The notes under the pieces were generated by a model. That model did no database searches. It was not told the origin of the DNA and saw only the letters and a list, made by a program, of their open reading frames with translations. Below are positions 1-9,691 of a stretch of 64,000 nucleotides of DNA, piece by piece. This stretch comes from CAYWYR01 sp964462685 (GTDB lineage: Bacteria > Bacteroidota > Ignavibacteria > Kapaibacteriales > UBA2268). Positions within the stretch are counted from its first letter, which is position 1, and each line of letters starts with the position of its first letter. The stretch is from positions 1 through 64,000 of the forward strand of contig CAYWYR010000014.1 of assembly GCA_964462685.1 (NCBI GenBank), in the 5' to 3' direction. The position numbers and the translations under genes are program-made.

Positions 1-22
1 ATTATAAGAGATTTGGTATAAA

Positions 23-1567
23 ATGGATAAAGTAGTAGAGATGTTTCAAAGAAAGCATAGTGTACTGTTGTTAGCAATATCAATATTCTATTTAATATTA
101 TTTTTCAATTCAATATCGGGAGATGCTTCTATTTATTTCAGTTATGCTGATAATTTTTTCGATCTGCCGTTCTCTTATAGTCCCGGGATAGTCAAATATG
201 GCGCTACAGGACCATTATATGTTTTTTACCTAGCTATAATAAAATTATTGTTTGGAAGTGTATGGATTGCTTCGGCTAAAATCTTTAACTGGTTATTAAT
301 ATTAACTGGTTTTTGGTTATTAGGTAAGATAGTAGGTAAAAATAAACTTATTTATTTAGTGTATATTTCTGCCTTGTGTACTGGCTTATGGTTAACTTCA
401 CTAGAGTTATATGAAACGGGTTTACTATTCTTTTTTACAAGTGTTGTATTATACCTCATGAAAGATAATAAAACATTATCAATCATTCTGTTTGGTTTAT
501 TACCACTAATTAGGCCTGAAACGATACTCATCAGTATCTGCTTTCAACTTTATGAATATAAACAAAGAAAAGACCTAAAGTATAGTATTTCTACTTCTTT
601 CGTAGCTTACATACCTCTACTTATATACAGCTTGTATATGTACAATCATACTGGTACTTTTATACCTACTTCTATAGAAGGTAGAGCAATCTTCGCTTTA
701 GAAAACGGTGATTATATAGATAGATTAGTAACAACAATAAAATCACTTCTAAGGCCCTCTGGACTAATTTACATTGTCTTTGCTTTTTCAATGTTCACCC
801 TAATCAAGAGGGTCAAAGACAATATAATATATTATATACCAATCTTGATTTTTACCACTCTGTACTTATTATCTCCTCCTAGCCAATATATAACTCGATA
901 CTTGCTAGTAATACTACCTTTTATTATTATTTTACTTACCTACCTTTTACATGATATTGCCAATAGTAAAAGTAATGTAAAGTACTTCCAATTGTCTCTA
1001 CTTTCATTTATGTTTTTGTTTTTAGGAGCTACGATATTTATTAAGCAAAAATTAACTAGATATGATGATAATTATAATACAGTTTTGCTATATGATCTGA
1101 ATAGGGTAATAGATTCTATAGGTATTATAAATTCTAATGTCCTTATATATGAAATTCAAGCACAATATAACCAGCAAGATATTGACTATATCAGTGCTGA
1201 TGGTATTGTGGGAGGAGAAATATTTCCATTCCTTAAAAACGAGATAAGTTTTAAAGAATGGTTAGACTATTATGATATAGAATATATAGTAACTATGAAC
1301 GGATATGGATATAGAAAGTCATTAAGATCAACTGAACTCTTTGAATTATATCAGCATGATGTAGAGAATCAAATTGGATCAAACATAATTATAGATAAAG
1401 TAGAGTTAAAAAAAATATTCAGTAATCCAATATTCACTTCATCTATGAATATAGATACTGTAAAATATGAAGGTTATGGTAATGTACTATTTAAACTTTA
1501 TGAGGAAGAAAACAAAAGTTGGGTAGGTCACCCGCCATTCTGGAATTCAATATATAAAATTAAATGA
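23..1567 (+). CDS. GT-C-like polytopic membrane protein (probable glycosyltransferase)
   Basis: The 514-residue protein has about ten hydrophobic segments in its first 340 residues and a soluble C-terminal part of about 170 residues. Near residues 33-65, after TM1, it has an Asp-containing stretch (GDASIYFSYADNF) followed by SPG and GATGPLY. That spacing resembles the first extracytoplasmic loop of lipid-linked GT-C glycosyltransferases, where an Asp follows TM1 and a Gly-x-Thr-x-Pro-Leu motif follows. Such enzymes transfer sugars from polyprenyl-phosphate donors at the outer face of the inner membrane. The acceptor is unknown and the class is inferred from topology and these motifs. Only 22 bases precede the ATG, so a longer upstream start cannot be excluded. 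The gene is AT-rich compared with the housekeeping genes downstream. Confidence 0.6.
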   Translation: MDKVVEMFQRKHSVLLLAISIFYLILFFNSISGDASIYFSYADNFFDLPFSYSPGIVKYGATGPLYVFYLAIIKLLFGSVWIASAKIFNWLLILTGFWLLGKIVGKNKLIYLVYISALCTGLWLTSLELYETGLLFFFTSVVLYLMKDNKTLSIILFGLLPLIRPETILISICFQLYEYKQRKDLKYSISTSFVAYIPLLIYSLYMYNHTGTFIPTSIEGRAIFALENGDYIDRLVTTIKSLLRPSGLIYIVFAFSMFTLIKRVKDNIIYYIPILIFTTLYLLSPPSQYITRYLLVILPFIIILLTYLLHDIANSKSNVKYFQLSLLSFMFLFLGATIFIKQKLTRYDDNYNTVLLYDLNRVIDSIGIINSNVLIYEIQAQYNQQDIDYISADGIVGGEIFPFLKNEISFKEWLDYYDIEYIVTMNGYGYRKSLRSTELFELYQHDVENQIGSNIIIDKVELKKIFSNPIFTSSMNIDTVKYEGYGNVLFKLYEEENKSWVGHPPFWNSIYKIK

Positions 1568-1829
1568 TATAGTAACCCTCTTTTGAGTTTTACGAGAGCT
1601 ACAAGTAGGACATATCATAATTAAACTATTTATTACTTAATTCTATGTAATTTATCTTTGTTATATACAGCTTTAAATCTGAATATTAATAACTACTGAT
1701 ACTAATATCTTTAAAGTTATTGTATAATAATATTGTTACATGAAAAAATCCCATCTTCGAAAAAAGATAGGCTTTGACTGTTTAAAAGTATAAGATAGAT
1801 TATTATTCTGGCGATGAAATTTTGTTCAA

Positions 1830-2630
1830 TTACTCAGTTATTAAATTCGCCATATCAGATAGGTTCAACTGTCTATCGAAGAACATAACATCATCTACAT
1901 ATCCATTAAAATCACTTTTAAGATCATGTCTCGCACCAACTCTTAATGAAAGGTTGTTTGCTACAGGAAGATATGTGGAACTGGATGAAGCTAATTCACC
2001 ATCAACATATATTTTACCTATTTGTGTGATATGATCAAAGTTATAAATTATATTATGCCAAAGGCCATCGTACATAGGGTTCTCATATCCAACGAAGCCA
2101 TTTTTTTTATCTGACCTACTCCAGAACTCATAAGATCCATTCTGAGTTATGCCGAAATACCAAGCAGCTTTATCGGCAGGATATATCCATTTTGATAGTA
2201 TATCAATATGAGTTTCGTATGCTAATTGCTCTCTGGAATCTATTTTAACCCACATGGAAATACCAAAATCGTCTCTGAAATCGAAGTTTTGTGATACGCC
2301 AGGAGTTTCGTTCAACAATATAGGCGGCTTCTCGAAATCGATATATTGTTCTAGTTCGATTTTAACTGCTGAGTTTTCGTTCCCAAATCTATCAGTAGTA
2401 AAAGTTGTGTTGTGATTTCTCCCTATTAGACTATAAATCCCATAGTCTAAGTAATCATTATTAAAAGGCAAGTAGATTACCGCATCAGAAACATACATAT
2501 CACCATCATGGGATATACCTTCTATGGTTACTTCTTCTTCCTTTGTATCTAGCACATCTACAGGGTCTTCAAGCTTGTCGCAGCTTGTTAATGCAAGTGC
2601 GAAAGCTATAGTCGCTAGTAGCTTTTTCAT
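1830..2630 (-). CDS. LamG-domain lipoprotein 1
   Basis: This 266-residue protein begins with a lipoprotein signal peptide ending in the lipobox LTSC, so Cys16 would be the lipidated residue, followed by acidic residues. Residues about 50-260 form a concanavalin A-like/LamG jelly roll, seen in the pattern FRDDFGISMWVKID, then WHNIIYNFD, KIYVDGELASS and a final GYVDDVMFFDRQL. LamG domains bind carbohydrate or protein ligands at the cell surface; the ligand here is unknown. It has the same domain plan as the next gene upstream on the same strand and is probably a tandem duplicate of it. The ATG has an AAAGGAG-like ribosome site just upstream. Confidence 0.85.
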   Translation of the reverse strand: MKKLLATIAFALALTSCDKLEDPVDVLDTKEEEVTIEGISHDGDMYVSDAVIYLPFNNDYLDYGIYSLIGRNHNTTFTTDRFGNENSAVKIELEQYIDFEKPPILLNETPGVSQNFDFRDDFGISMWVKIDSREQLAYETHIDILSKWIYPADKAAWYFGITQNGSYEFWSRSDKKNGFVGYENPMYDGLWHNIIYNFDHITQIGKIYVDGELASSSSTYLPVANNLSLRVGARHDLKSDFNGYVDDVMFFDRQLNLSDMANLITE

Positions 2631-2745
2631 TGAAACTCCTTTGGTTATTGATTATCGATATATATAATAACACTTAACTTACATAAAAAGTCACACTTTA
2701 ATGTAAAAAAGTTGAAAATGACTAAAAATTTAATAGTATACTATC

Positions 2746-3549
2746 TTATCTACTATAAGATGCTATGTTGGCTATGGCGCTTTGAGATAGCGCTCCGTTT
2801 ACGAACATAAGATCATCCAAATAGCCGTTAAATGCTGTGTTGCCATCGATTCCTCCACCAATTCTGAGAACCGTGTTATTATTGGAAACTTCAGTTATAT
2901 CCTCTGAACTGACTTCTTGGCCGTCAAGATATAGTTTTGCTACGCCTTCAGTTTGGTTGAAGGTCATAGCTACATGATTCCAATTCCATGATACTAACCT
3001 AGCACTTCCAATAAGTATTATACTTTTTGATGAGTTGCGTAGCCTACCGATCACATTCCCGTTTCTATTTATAGCTATAGAATATTCACGGTTTAAAAGT
3101 CTGTCTCGGGACCATTTAGATATTATATCTGTTTCATTCCCCAGCATATTATGTAATTGAGCATTCCCCTGCATCATCCAGAAGCTCACGGTAAAACTGC
3201 CGTCAAAGGTAAGCTCGTTGCTCTCAAATACTACCATATCGATAAATCTGTTGGTTTCCAAAGCACCATTAATATTCCCGAAACGGTCTGTATCATAAGA
3301 GATGCTTTTGACGACTGTTGTCAGCCCTTTTACGATTTCCGTTGTGTTGGAATTAAAGGGAAAGTATGCCCAAAGCCCGGATATAAAGTATCGATCCTCA
3401 TTATGTCGAACTTCTAAGTCAATCGTTCCGCTGCCTGTTTCTTCAACAACTTCTTCAGTTTCCAATGGGTTTATGTTCACTTTCTCGCATCCAAAAAGCA
3501 ATAGGGAAAAAGTAAATACGGTTAGAAGTCTTATAATCATATTTAGCAT
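2746..3549 (-). CDS. LamG-domain lipoprotein 2
   Basis: This is a 267-residue paralogue of the adjacent downstream lipoprotein. It has a signal peptide with the lipobox LLFGC, an acidic linker (ETEEVVEETGSG), then a LamG fold: FDGSFTVSFWMMQG, WNHVAMTFNQTEG, KLYLDGQEVSS and the terminal GYLDDLMFVNGAL. The two copies have clearly diverged, so the duplication is old. The 115 bp between them hold no visible terminator, and the two may be co-transcribed. A second Met (MIIRLL) lies three residues in and may be the true start. Function at the outer membrane is inferred only from the fold and lipidation. Confidence 0.85.
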   Translation of the reverse strand: MLNMIIRLLTVFTFSLLLFGCEKVNINPLETEEVVEETGSGTIDLEVRHNEDRYFISGLWAYFPFNSNTTEIVKGLTTVVKSISYDTDRFGNINGALETNRFIDMVVFESNELTFDGSFTVSFWMMQGNAQLHNMLGNETDIISKWSRDRLLNREYSIAINRNGNVIGRLRNSSKSIILIGSARLVSWNWNHVAMTFNQTEGVAKLYLDGQEVSSEDITEVSNNNTVLRIGGGIDGNTAFNGYLDDLMFVNGALSQSAIANIASYSR

Positions 3550-3653
3550 GTATTTTTTTGATTTGATTAGAGTATCACTGTAAAATAAGGTTTATAGGCA
3601 AACTGTTAAATACATTTACCAATATTAGGTTTAGAAATACATCTGTTCTATAC

Positions 3654-4763
3654 ATGACACATTTATTACAACCTAATGAAAACGGGCTTTATTGTGCGGC
3701 GGGAGATTTTTATATCGATCCTTGGCGGCCTGTGGAAAAAGCAGTAATCACTCACGGCCACTCCGATCACGCAAGGTGGGGGAGCAAGCACTATCTTTCA
3801 CATACCCATAGCGAGTCGATACTAAGAAAAAGACTCGGGGCTGATATTAGCTTAGAAACTCTCCCTTATGATGAAGCAGTACAGATAAACGGTGTTAACG
3901 TATCGCTGCACCCTGCCGGACATCTTTTGGGATCAGCACAGATTAGGGTTGAATATGGAGGTGAGATATGGGTCGTAACCGGGGATTACAAACTGGGCAA
4001 AGACTCTACATGCACTCCGTTCGAACCTGTAAAATGCCATACATTTATTACCGAATCCACTTTCGGGCTGCCTATCTACCGCTGGAAAGACGATAAAGAG
4101 ATATTCGCTGATATGAATAAGTGGTGGGCAAAAAACGCTAGCGAGGGTATTACATCCATAGTATTCGCCTACGCTCTTGGCAAAGCTCAGAGAGTTATCG
4201 CCGGGCTTGATCCTGCTATCGGAACAATTTACACCCATGGTTCTGTTGAGAAAATGACTGATTCTTACAGGGAGTACGGTATAGACTTGCCAGAAACAAC
4301 GTATCTTTTGGCCGAAAAAGATAAATCAAATTTTACTACAGGACTGGTAATCGCTCCGCCTTCCTTCGATAATCCAGGCTCACTTAAACGTTTCAAGAAA
4401 AAAGCCAGGGCATTTGCCTCAGGTTGGATGCAGATAAGGGGTAAACGCCGCAGACGATCAATGGAAAAAGGTTTTATATTATCTGACCATGCTGACTGGC
4501 CGGGGCTACATGAAGCCATAAATGCAACTGGTGCTGAAAATATCCTTATTACACATGGTTACACTAAGATATTGTCTAAATGGCTGACCGAGCAGGGATA
4601 TAATGCCTTGCCTTTAGAAACCCAATATGTAGGGGAAGGTGGGGAACTTGAAGCATTATCAGATAGGGAAGATGAGGATTCCGATAGCGAGGATAACTCA
4701 AACAGGTCTGAGTTGGATATTAAGGTAGAATCAGAAGACCAATCCAATGAGGTTCAAACTTGA
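3654..4763 (+). CDS. ligase-associated DNA exonuclease (metallo-beta-lactamase/beta-CASP family)
   Basis: The 369-residue protein belongs to the MBL-fold nucleases associated with bacterial ATP-dependent DNA ligases, distant relatives of the mRNA 3'-end processing nuclease. The metal-binding motif HGHSDH is at residues 34-39. Further conserved points are HPAGHLLGSAQ, VVTGDYKLG, LSDHADW and ITHGYT. The family is usually about 330-340 residues; here there is an extra acidic Glu/Asp/Ser-rich tail of about 40 residues. Its stop overlaps the start of the DNA ligase by four bases (TTGA), so the two are translationally coupled. In many bacteria this Exo-Lig pair sits with a Lhr-Core helicase and a metallophosphoesterase; neither is next to it here. 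A role in DNA repair is family knowledge. Confidence 0.9.
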   Translation: MTHLLQPNENGLYCAAGDFYIDPWRPVEKAVITHGHSDHARWGSKHYLSHTHSESILRKRLGADISLETLPYDEAVQINGVNVSLHPAGHLLGSAQIRVEYGGEIWVVTGDYKLGKDSTCTPFEPVKCHTFITESTFGLPIYRWKDDKEIFADMNKWWAKNASEGITSIVFAYALGKAQRVIAGLDPAIGTIYTHGSVEKMTDSYREYGIDLPETTYLLAEKDKSNFTTGLVIAPPSFDNPGSLKRFKKKARAFASGWMQIRGKRRRRSMEKGFILSDHADWPGLHEAINATGAENILITHGYTKILSKWLTEQGYNALPLETQYVGEGGELEALSDREDEDSDSEDNSNRSELDIKVESEDQSNEVQT

Positions 4764-6358
4764 ATAGGTTTGTACAGCTGTTTACTGAGCTCGATTCCAC
4801 CACTAAAACCCTTGTTAAAATCGAGTCAATGAGGAAGTATTTTGAGGAATCCGGTAAAATGGATACTTTATGGGCTGTTGCATACCTTACAGGAAGGAGA
4901 CCGCGTAGGCCCATTAAAACGGCAAATCTACGTAAGTGGGCCGCAGAAGAGGCTGGGATTCCAGACTGGCTGTTCAATGAATCATATTACACAGTTGGGG
5001 ATCTCAGTGAGACAATATCCCTCATTATGCCAGAAGGTGAAGGGATTCTAGAGGGCGCTCTCGGTGATTGGGTAGAAGAAGAAATACTACCCTTGAGAGG
5101 TATGGATGAGGAAGAGCAAAAGGAAAGGATTATCTCTCATTTACTTGAAATGAAGAAAATGCAGAGATTCGTTTTTATAAAATTGATCACATCCAGTTTT
5201 AGGGTTGGGGTATCCCAGGCTTTGGTTACCAAGGCATTAGCAAAATTTACCGATCTGGAAGAAGCTGTAATCGCACACAGGCTAATGGGGGAATGGGCTC
5301 CGAGCGAGAGCTTTTATGATAAGTTGATCAGTAAAGAAGATACTTCGGATGATATAAGCAGGCCGTATCCGTTTTATCTCGCTTACCAGTTGGAAGGTAA
5401 TTTGGCTGATCTCGGGGAAACCAGCGAATGGCTTGTGGAGTGGAAGTATGACGGCATAAGATGCCAGATTATCAAGAGGGATGGGCAGGTATTTATATGG
5501 TCTCGCGGCGAGGAAATGTTAAACAACACTTTTCCAGAAATCGAGATAGCAGCCCAGCATTTGCCGGACGGGACTGTTTTGGACAGTGAATTAATGGCAT
5601 GGCAGGATAATATGCCTATGCCTTTCTCAGCGCTTCAGAAGCGTATCGGTAGAAAGAAACCTACTAAGAAAATATTGGCCGAGGTTCCGATAGCCGCTAT
5701 TTGTTTCGATATGGTTGAATATGGTTCAACTGATTTACGTGAGCTACCTCTGGCCGACCGCAGGCAGCAGATGACGCAGGTCATTAAGCAGACTGGAAAT
5801 AGCCACTTGGTAGAAAGTATCGCTGTTAAAGCTGAAAACTGGGATACCTATGCCGATATAAGAAGCCAAGCGAGAGAGAAGCGAGTTGAAGGGTTTATGA
5901 TTAAGCGGCTGGATTCAACTTACCGTACTGGAAGGCGTAAAGGCGACTGGTGGAAATGGAAGATCGATCCGCTAACCGTTGATGCTGTAATGATCTACGC
6001 ACAACGCGGCTCAGGTAGGCGTGCCACAATGTATTCGGATTATACTTTCGCCGTATGGGATGGTGAGGGAAAACTTATACCATTTACAAAAGCATATTCC
6101 GGCCTTACGGATAAGGAGATGTCAAGAGTTGATAAATGGATTAAATCAAATACTATTGAAAGGTTCGGGCCGGTACGGTCAGTTAAGAAAGAGTTGGTAT
6201 TTGAAGTAGCTTTCGAAGGGATAAACGAATCCAGCAGGCATAAGTCCGGTATCGCTGTGAGATTCCCGCGTATCCTCCGCTGGCGAGAGGATAAAAAACC
6301 AGAGGATGCGGATACTCTGGAATCACTTCAGAAAATGCTGGAGATGGTTAACCGATAA
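4760..6358 (+). CDS. ATP-dependent DNA ligase
   Basis: The 532-residue enzyme has an N-terminal DNA-binding domain (about 1-200), an adenylation domain with motif I KYDGIR (catalytic Lys229), later motifs including DSELMAW and EGFMIKRLDSTY, and a C-terminal OB fold ending in GIAVRFPRILRWREDK. It seals nicks using ATP through an enzyme-AMP intermediate. It belongs to the bacterial family associated with the MBL exonuclease encoded just upstream. The start is TTG inside the TTGA overlap with that gene, which keeps the frame and gives the usual N-terminus. The main replicative ligase would be the NAD-dependent LigA, which is not in the window. Confidence 0.93.
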   Translation: MNRFVQLFTELDSTTKTLVKIESMRKYFEESGKMDTLWAVAYLTGRRPRRPIKTANLRKWAAEEAGIPDWLFNESYYTVGDLSETISLIMPEGEGILEGALGDWVEEEILPLRGMDEEEQKERIISHLLEMKKMQRFVFIKLITSSFRVGVSQALVTKALAKFTDLEEAVIAHRLMGEWAPSESFYDKLISKEDTSDDISRPYPFYLAYQLEGNLADLGETSEWLVEWKYDGIRCQIIKRDGQVFIWSRGEEMLNNTFPEIEIAAQHLPDGTVLDSELMAWQDNMPMPFSALQKRIGRKKPTKKILAEVPIAAICFDMVEYGSTDLRELPLADRRQQMTQVIKQTGNSHLVESIAVKAENWDTYADIRSQAREKRVEGFMIKRLDSTYRTGRRKGDWWKWKIDPLTVDAVMIYAQRGSGRRATMYSDYTFAVWDGEGKLIPFTKAYSGLTDKEMSRVDKWIKSNTIERFGPVRSVKKELVFEVAFEGINESSRHKSGIAVRFPRILRWREDKKPEDADTLESLQKMLEMVNR

Positions 6359-6376
6359 TATCTTTAAAAAGATATC

Positions 6377-6673
6377 TTACGATTTACCTGTCAGCGGGAA
6401 TCTTCCAAGAAGAGAGCCTATTACGCCTATCAAAAGGCTTGAGGTCTCTACCCATATCTGCCTTTCGGCTAGCCAGTGCTTGCCACGAGTCCAATACTTC
6501 CAACTATCCCCGAGGTAAAAGTCCAGCATTGATTCATCCACCATATACCCACCGAAAAATGTAGGGTTGTAATCTATTATATATACATAAACCGATAGAG
6601 CGCCCATAGCCAAACCGTATATGATAAGTGCATATACTAATCCGATAACTATTCTCCATAGCATTTTGATCAT
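6377..6673 (-). CDS. small two-TM membrane protein coupled to ftsK
   Basis: This 98-residue protein has a long hydrophobic segment at residues 5-35 and another near the C-terminus (about 78-92), separated by an aromatic Trp/Tyr-rich stretch. I do not recognise the family. Its ATG overlaps the ftsK stop as ATGA, which argues that it is real and translated with ftsK. It also ends only 18 bp from the convergent ligase gene. A role near the division or translocation machinery is guilt by association only. Confidence 0.6.
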   Translation of the reverse strand: MIKMLWRIVIGLVYALIIYGLAMGALSVYVYIIDYNPTFFGGYMVDESMLDFYLGDSWKYWTRGKHWLAERQIWVETSSLLIGVIGSLLGRFPLTGKS

Positions 6674-9510
6674 ACTATATCCTCCAGCGAATGGATGAGT
6701 ACGTCTCGCGGTTTGGAACCGTTTGCTGGGCCAACTACACCAGCGGATTCTAATTCGTCCATCATTCTGCCGGCCCTTGCATAACCGATTCTGAGCTGCC
6801 TTTGGAACATACTGGTACTCGCCTTACCCGCGGAAAGCAATAATGATGCTGCTTCCATAAACAGTGGGTCGCGGTCTTTCGGATCGATCATATCTGTTGG
6901 GTCGCTCTCTTCCACCACGCTCGGTAGCATATAAGGCATATTATAACCACTTTGTTCAGATATATGATCGCATATATTGTCTATCTCGTCTGTAGAGACA
7001 AAACAGTTCTGAACTCTATCAGGTTTGGGCTTTCCTGGTGGCAATACAAGGGCATCACCTCGCCCGAGCAGCTTATCAGCCCCTGGGCCGTCCAGTATAG
7101 TTCTGGAATCGATCTTAGATGCTACCATATATGATACACGTGCCGGAAAATTGGCTTTTATAAGTCCAGTTATAACGTTTACCGATGGCCTTTGGGTAGC
7201 AAGTACTATATGGATACCGATTGCTCTTGCTTTTTGTGCCAGTCTTACTATCGGCGTTTCCACTTCTTTTCCCGCCGTCATTATCAGATCGGCGAACTCA
7301 TCTATGATGACGACGATGTATGGCATTTCCCTGTGAACCATATCGGTGCGGTCCTTTAGTTTGCCTTGCCTCACCTTATTGTTATAATCCTCGATATTCT
7401 TCTGGCCTACTTTGGCAAGTATCGTATATCTGTTTTCCATTTCCTCAACAGTGGAGTTTAGTATAAGCTTTGCATCGTCTGGGTCTGTAACGATAGTATC
7501 CCTTACATCTGGGCTCGCAGCCATATAATGGTTTTTAAGGGCTGAGTACTGAGTCATTTCGACTTGTTTAGGGTCGATGATAACAAACTTCAGTTCGCTA
7601 GGGTGTTTCTTATATAGTAGCGAGGCTATCAGCCCGTTAACACCTACGGATTTACCGCTACCGGTTGATCCCGCTATAAGAAGGTGCGGCATTTTCGCAA
7701 GATCGAGCATATATATATCACCCGATATATCCTTACCGAAGGCTATCGGTAGTATGTAATCACAATCCTTAAATGCTTTGGTGGCTATCACCGAGGAGAA
7801 TGTAACCAGAGATGGATTGTTGTTCGGTATCTCCACCCCAACTGTACCCTTGCCTGGGATCGGTGCTATAATCCTGATGCCACGAGCTTTTAAAGCCATC
7901 GCAAGGTCATCGCTTAAGCTTTCGATTCTTGATACTTTGATACCGTCACCCGGTACGAACTCATACTGAGTGACTACCGGCCCTGGGGTGACTTCAAGAT
8001 TCTTGATCGTAATCCTGAATGTTTCGAGTTTTTCTTCAAGAATGCGAGCGTTCATTTTCAGTTCCGCGTCATCCACCTTATTAATACCAGTATCTTTATT
8101 AAGGAGTTTTAGCCCTGGAAACTCAAAGCTGATATCTTTGTCATGTATCGCTGTGGAAAGTGGCTCGTCATATTCGGGGCCTTCTTTTTCAACTACTGTT
8201 ACCTTCAAAGGGTCTTTATGCCCAGCGGGGAGGTCAACCTCAATATTATCTTGATTATGATTTTCCGATTTATCAGGGAGACTGCTCAAGAGATTTTCAA
8301 GTTCACCTGTCAGTCCGTCAATATCATCTGATTTTATCTCTGTTTCTAAGTGAAGGCTCTCAACTGTATTCGAGGTGTTTCCTGAATTTTCTAAATATTC
8401 AAGATCTTTATCTTCTCTTTCTGTAATCCCAGCTTGTGAGCTAGTATTGATTCCGTTTTTTGCACTAACGATCTCTATTTCATCTTCGAGATCGTCATCG
8501 AGAAGATGGCTTATCGCAGTATCGTGTCTGTGAATCTCCAGATTGTGTTTAGTGTCTTCTTGTTCTTCTTTTCTTTGGTTTATTACGATGTTTGGGGTAT
8601 CTATATCGACATCAGAGCTGTTTTCTGCTTTAGATGATTCTGTTTCTTCTATCTCCTCGATGCCGCTATTTTTATGCTTTGATTCTTTATAATCAGATAC
8701 TTTGTTTTCGATAGATGAGCGGCTTTTATCTATCCAGTTCTTCAACACAGAACCTGTCCTTTCAGCAGCGGAACCAGCTACAGCCCCGCTTCTGTTCAGA
8801 AGCCTGTTCCAGTCGATATCCAGATTCAGCAGTATTAGTGCTAGAAACCCGAGTGAGGATGCGATTATGATTCCCGCTGTTCCAATTAGATTGGAGACTG
8901 AATCAGCTATAAAAAATCCGATCAGGCCTGACCATTCCGTACCTAAGCCGGGGAAAGCTAATGTCCAGGCTCCCATCATTATCGAAAATGCTATTGATAT
9001 TATTCCGAAGGTTATCAGCCTATGTATGGTCTTCTCCCTTACTTTACCATCAAAAAGTAAGTCTCTGGAAGGCAGGAAAAGAATAATGATTCCGAGAATG
9101 CCCACCAAGCCGAACATCTTGTTTATCACGAAATCGGATATCTTAGCTCCTAAAAGTCCGAGCCAGTTCTCTGTCATCTCCGCTTTCGCAGATATAACGC
9201 TATCTGGGGAGAACATACCGAAAATCTCACCTATAGGGAAATTGACGTTCATCTGGTCGGCACGGGAGTAGCTGACAACCGAGAGAAGTATCATAATAAG
9301 TATGAAACCTAATAACGCCCCGGTCAGTTTTAGATGGGTAGCAGATCCGCTTTTAGATGAACTTTTCTTGGCGGATTTGGTGTTTGTTTTTTTTGTTTTG
9401 GATGCTGCTTTTGGCTTTCTTTTCTTACTATTGGTAGGATTATCAGTCTTTGTTCCGTTATCAGCTTTGATCCGTTCGATGATTATATCATCGCCCTGAC
9501 TGTCATTCAT
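6670..9510 (-). CDS. ftsK: DNA translocase FtsK/SpoIIIE
   Basis: The 946-residue protein has a Lys/Ser-rich cytoplasmic start (about 1-60), four to five membrane segments (about 60-235), a long charged low-complexity linker (about 240-460), then the RecA-like motor with Walker A GSTGSGKS and Walker B VVIIDEFADL. It ends with the gamma winged-helix domain (MFQRQLRIGYARAGRMMDEL), which in this family reads KOPS-type polar sequences. It pumps chromosome termini through the closing septum and activates dimer resolution. The start ATG follows GGGGGAAAGAAGGC, a strong ribosome site. The gene is followed by the 98-residue membrane protein in an ATGA overlap. The linker is rich in acidic residues, as in many FCB homologues. 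Confidence 0.97.
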   Translation of the reverse strand: MNDSQGDDIIIERIKADNGTKTDNPTNSKKRKPKAASKTKKTNTKSAKKSSSKSGSATHLKLTGALLGFILIMILLSVVSYSRADQMNVNFPIGEIFGMFSPDSVISAKAEMTENWLGLLGAKISDFVINKMFGLVGILGIIILFLPSRDLLFDGKVREKTIHRLITFGIISIAFSIMMGAWTLAFPGLGTEWSGLIGFFIADSVSNLIGTAGIIIASSLGFLALILLNLDIDWNRLLNRSGAVAGSAAERTGSVLKNWIDKSRSSIENKVSDYKESKHKNSGIEEIEETESSKAENSSDVDIDTPNIVINQRKEEQEDTKHNLEIHRHDTAISHLLDDDLEDEIEIVSAKNGINTSSQAGITEREDKDLEYLENSGNTSNTVESLHLETEIKSDDIDGLTGELENLLSSLPDKSENHNQDNIEVDLPAGHKDPLKVTVVEKEGPEYDEPLSTAIHDKDISFEFPGLKLLNKDTGINKVDDAELKMNARILEEKLETFRITIKNLEVTPGPVVTQYEFVPGDGIKVSRIESLSDDLAMALKARGIRIIAPIPGKGTVGVEIPNNNPSLVTFSSVIATKAFKDCDYILPIAFGKDISGDIYMLDLAKMPHLLIAGSTGSGKSVGVNGLIASLLYKKHPSELKFVIIDPKQVEMTQYSALKNHYMAASPDVRDTIVTDPDDAKLILNSTVEEMENRYTILAKVGQKNIEDYNNKVRQGKLKDRTDMVHREMPYIVVIIDEFADLIMTAGKEVETPIVRLAQKARAIGIHIVLATQRPSVNVITGLIKANFPARVSYMVASKIDSRTILDGPGADKLLGRGDALVLPPGKPKPDRVQNCFVSTDEIDNICDHISEQSGYNMPYMLPSVVEESDPTDMIDPKDRDPLFMEAASLLLSAGKASTSMFQRQLRIGYARAGRMMDELESAGVVGPANGSKPRDVLIHSLEDIV

Positions 9511-9691
9511 GCCTTCTTTCCCCCGTTTGATGGCTGTATGAAATCTATTAGAAAGTATGCTGTATATTTGGTAGTGGCACGTTAAGCGATACTGAATATT
9601 ATTAATACCTATTATACAGCGAGTAGCTCAGTATCTATACAATCGACAAATTAAGAAATAAAAGCTAAACAGACTATAGGCATATCTATAA

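Noticed and set aside
1741..1776. Hairpin after the first gene as terminator
   Set aside because: The stem (ATCTT/AAGAT with a mismatch) is short, AT-rich and without a T-run, so I do not call it.
8702..9271. 189-codon open frame on the plus strand opposite ftsK
   Set aside because: It mirrors the membrane region of ftsK, has no ribosome site and no recognisable protein pattern; ftsK is certain on the other strand.
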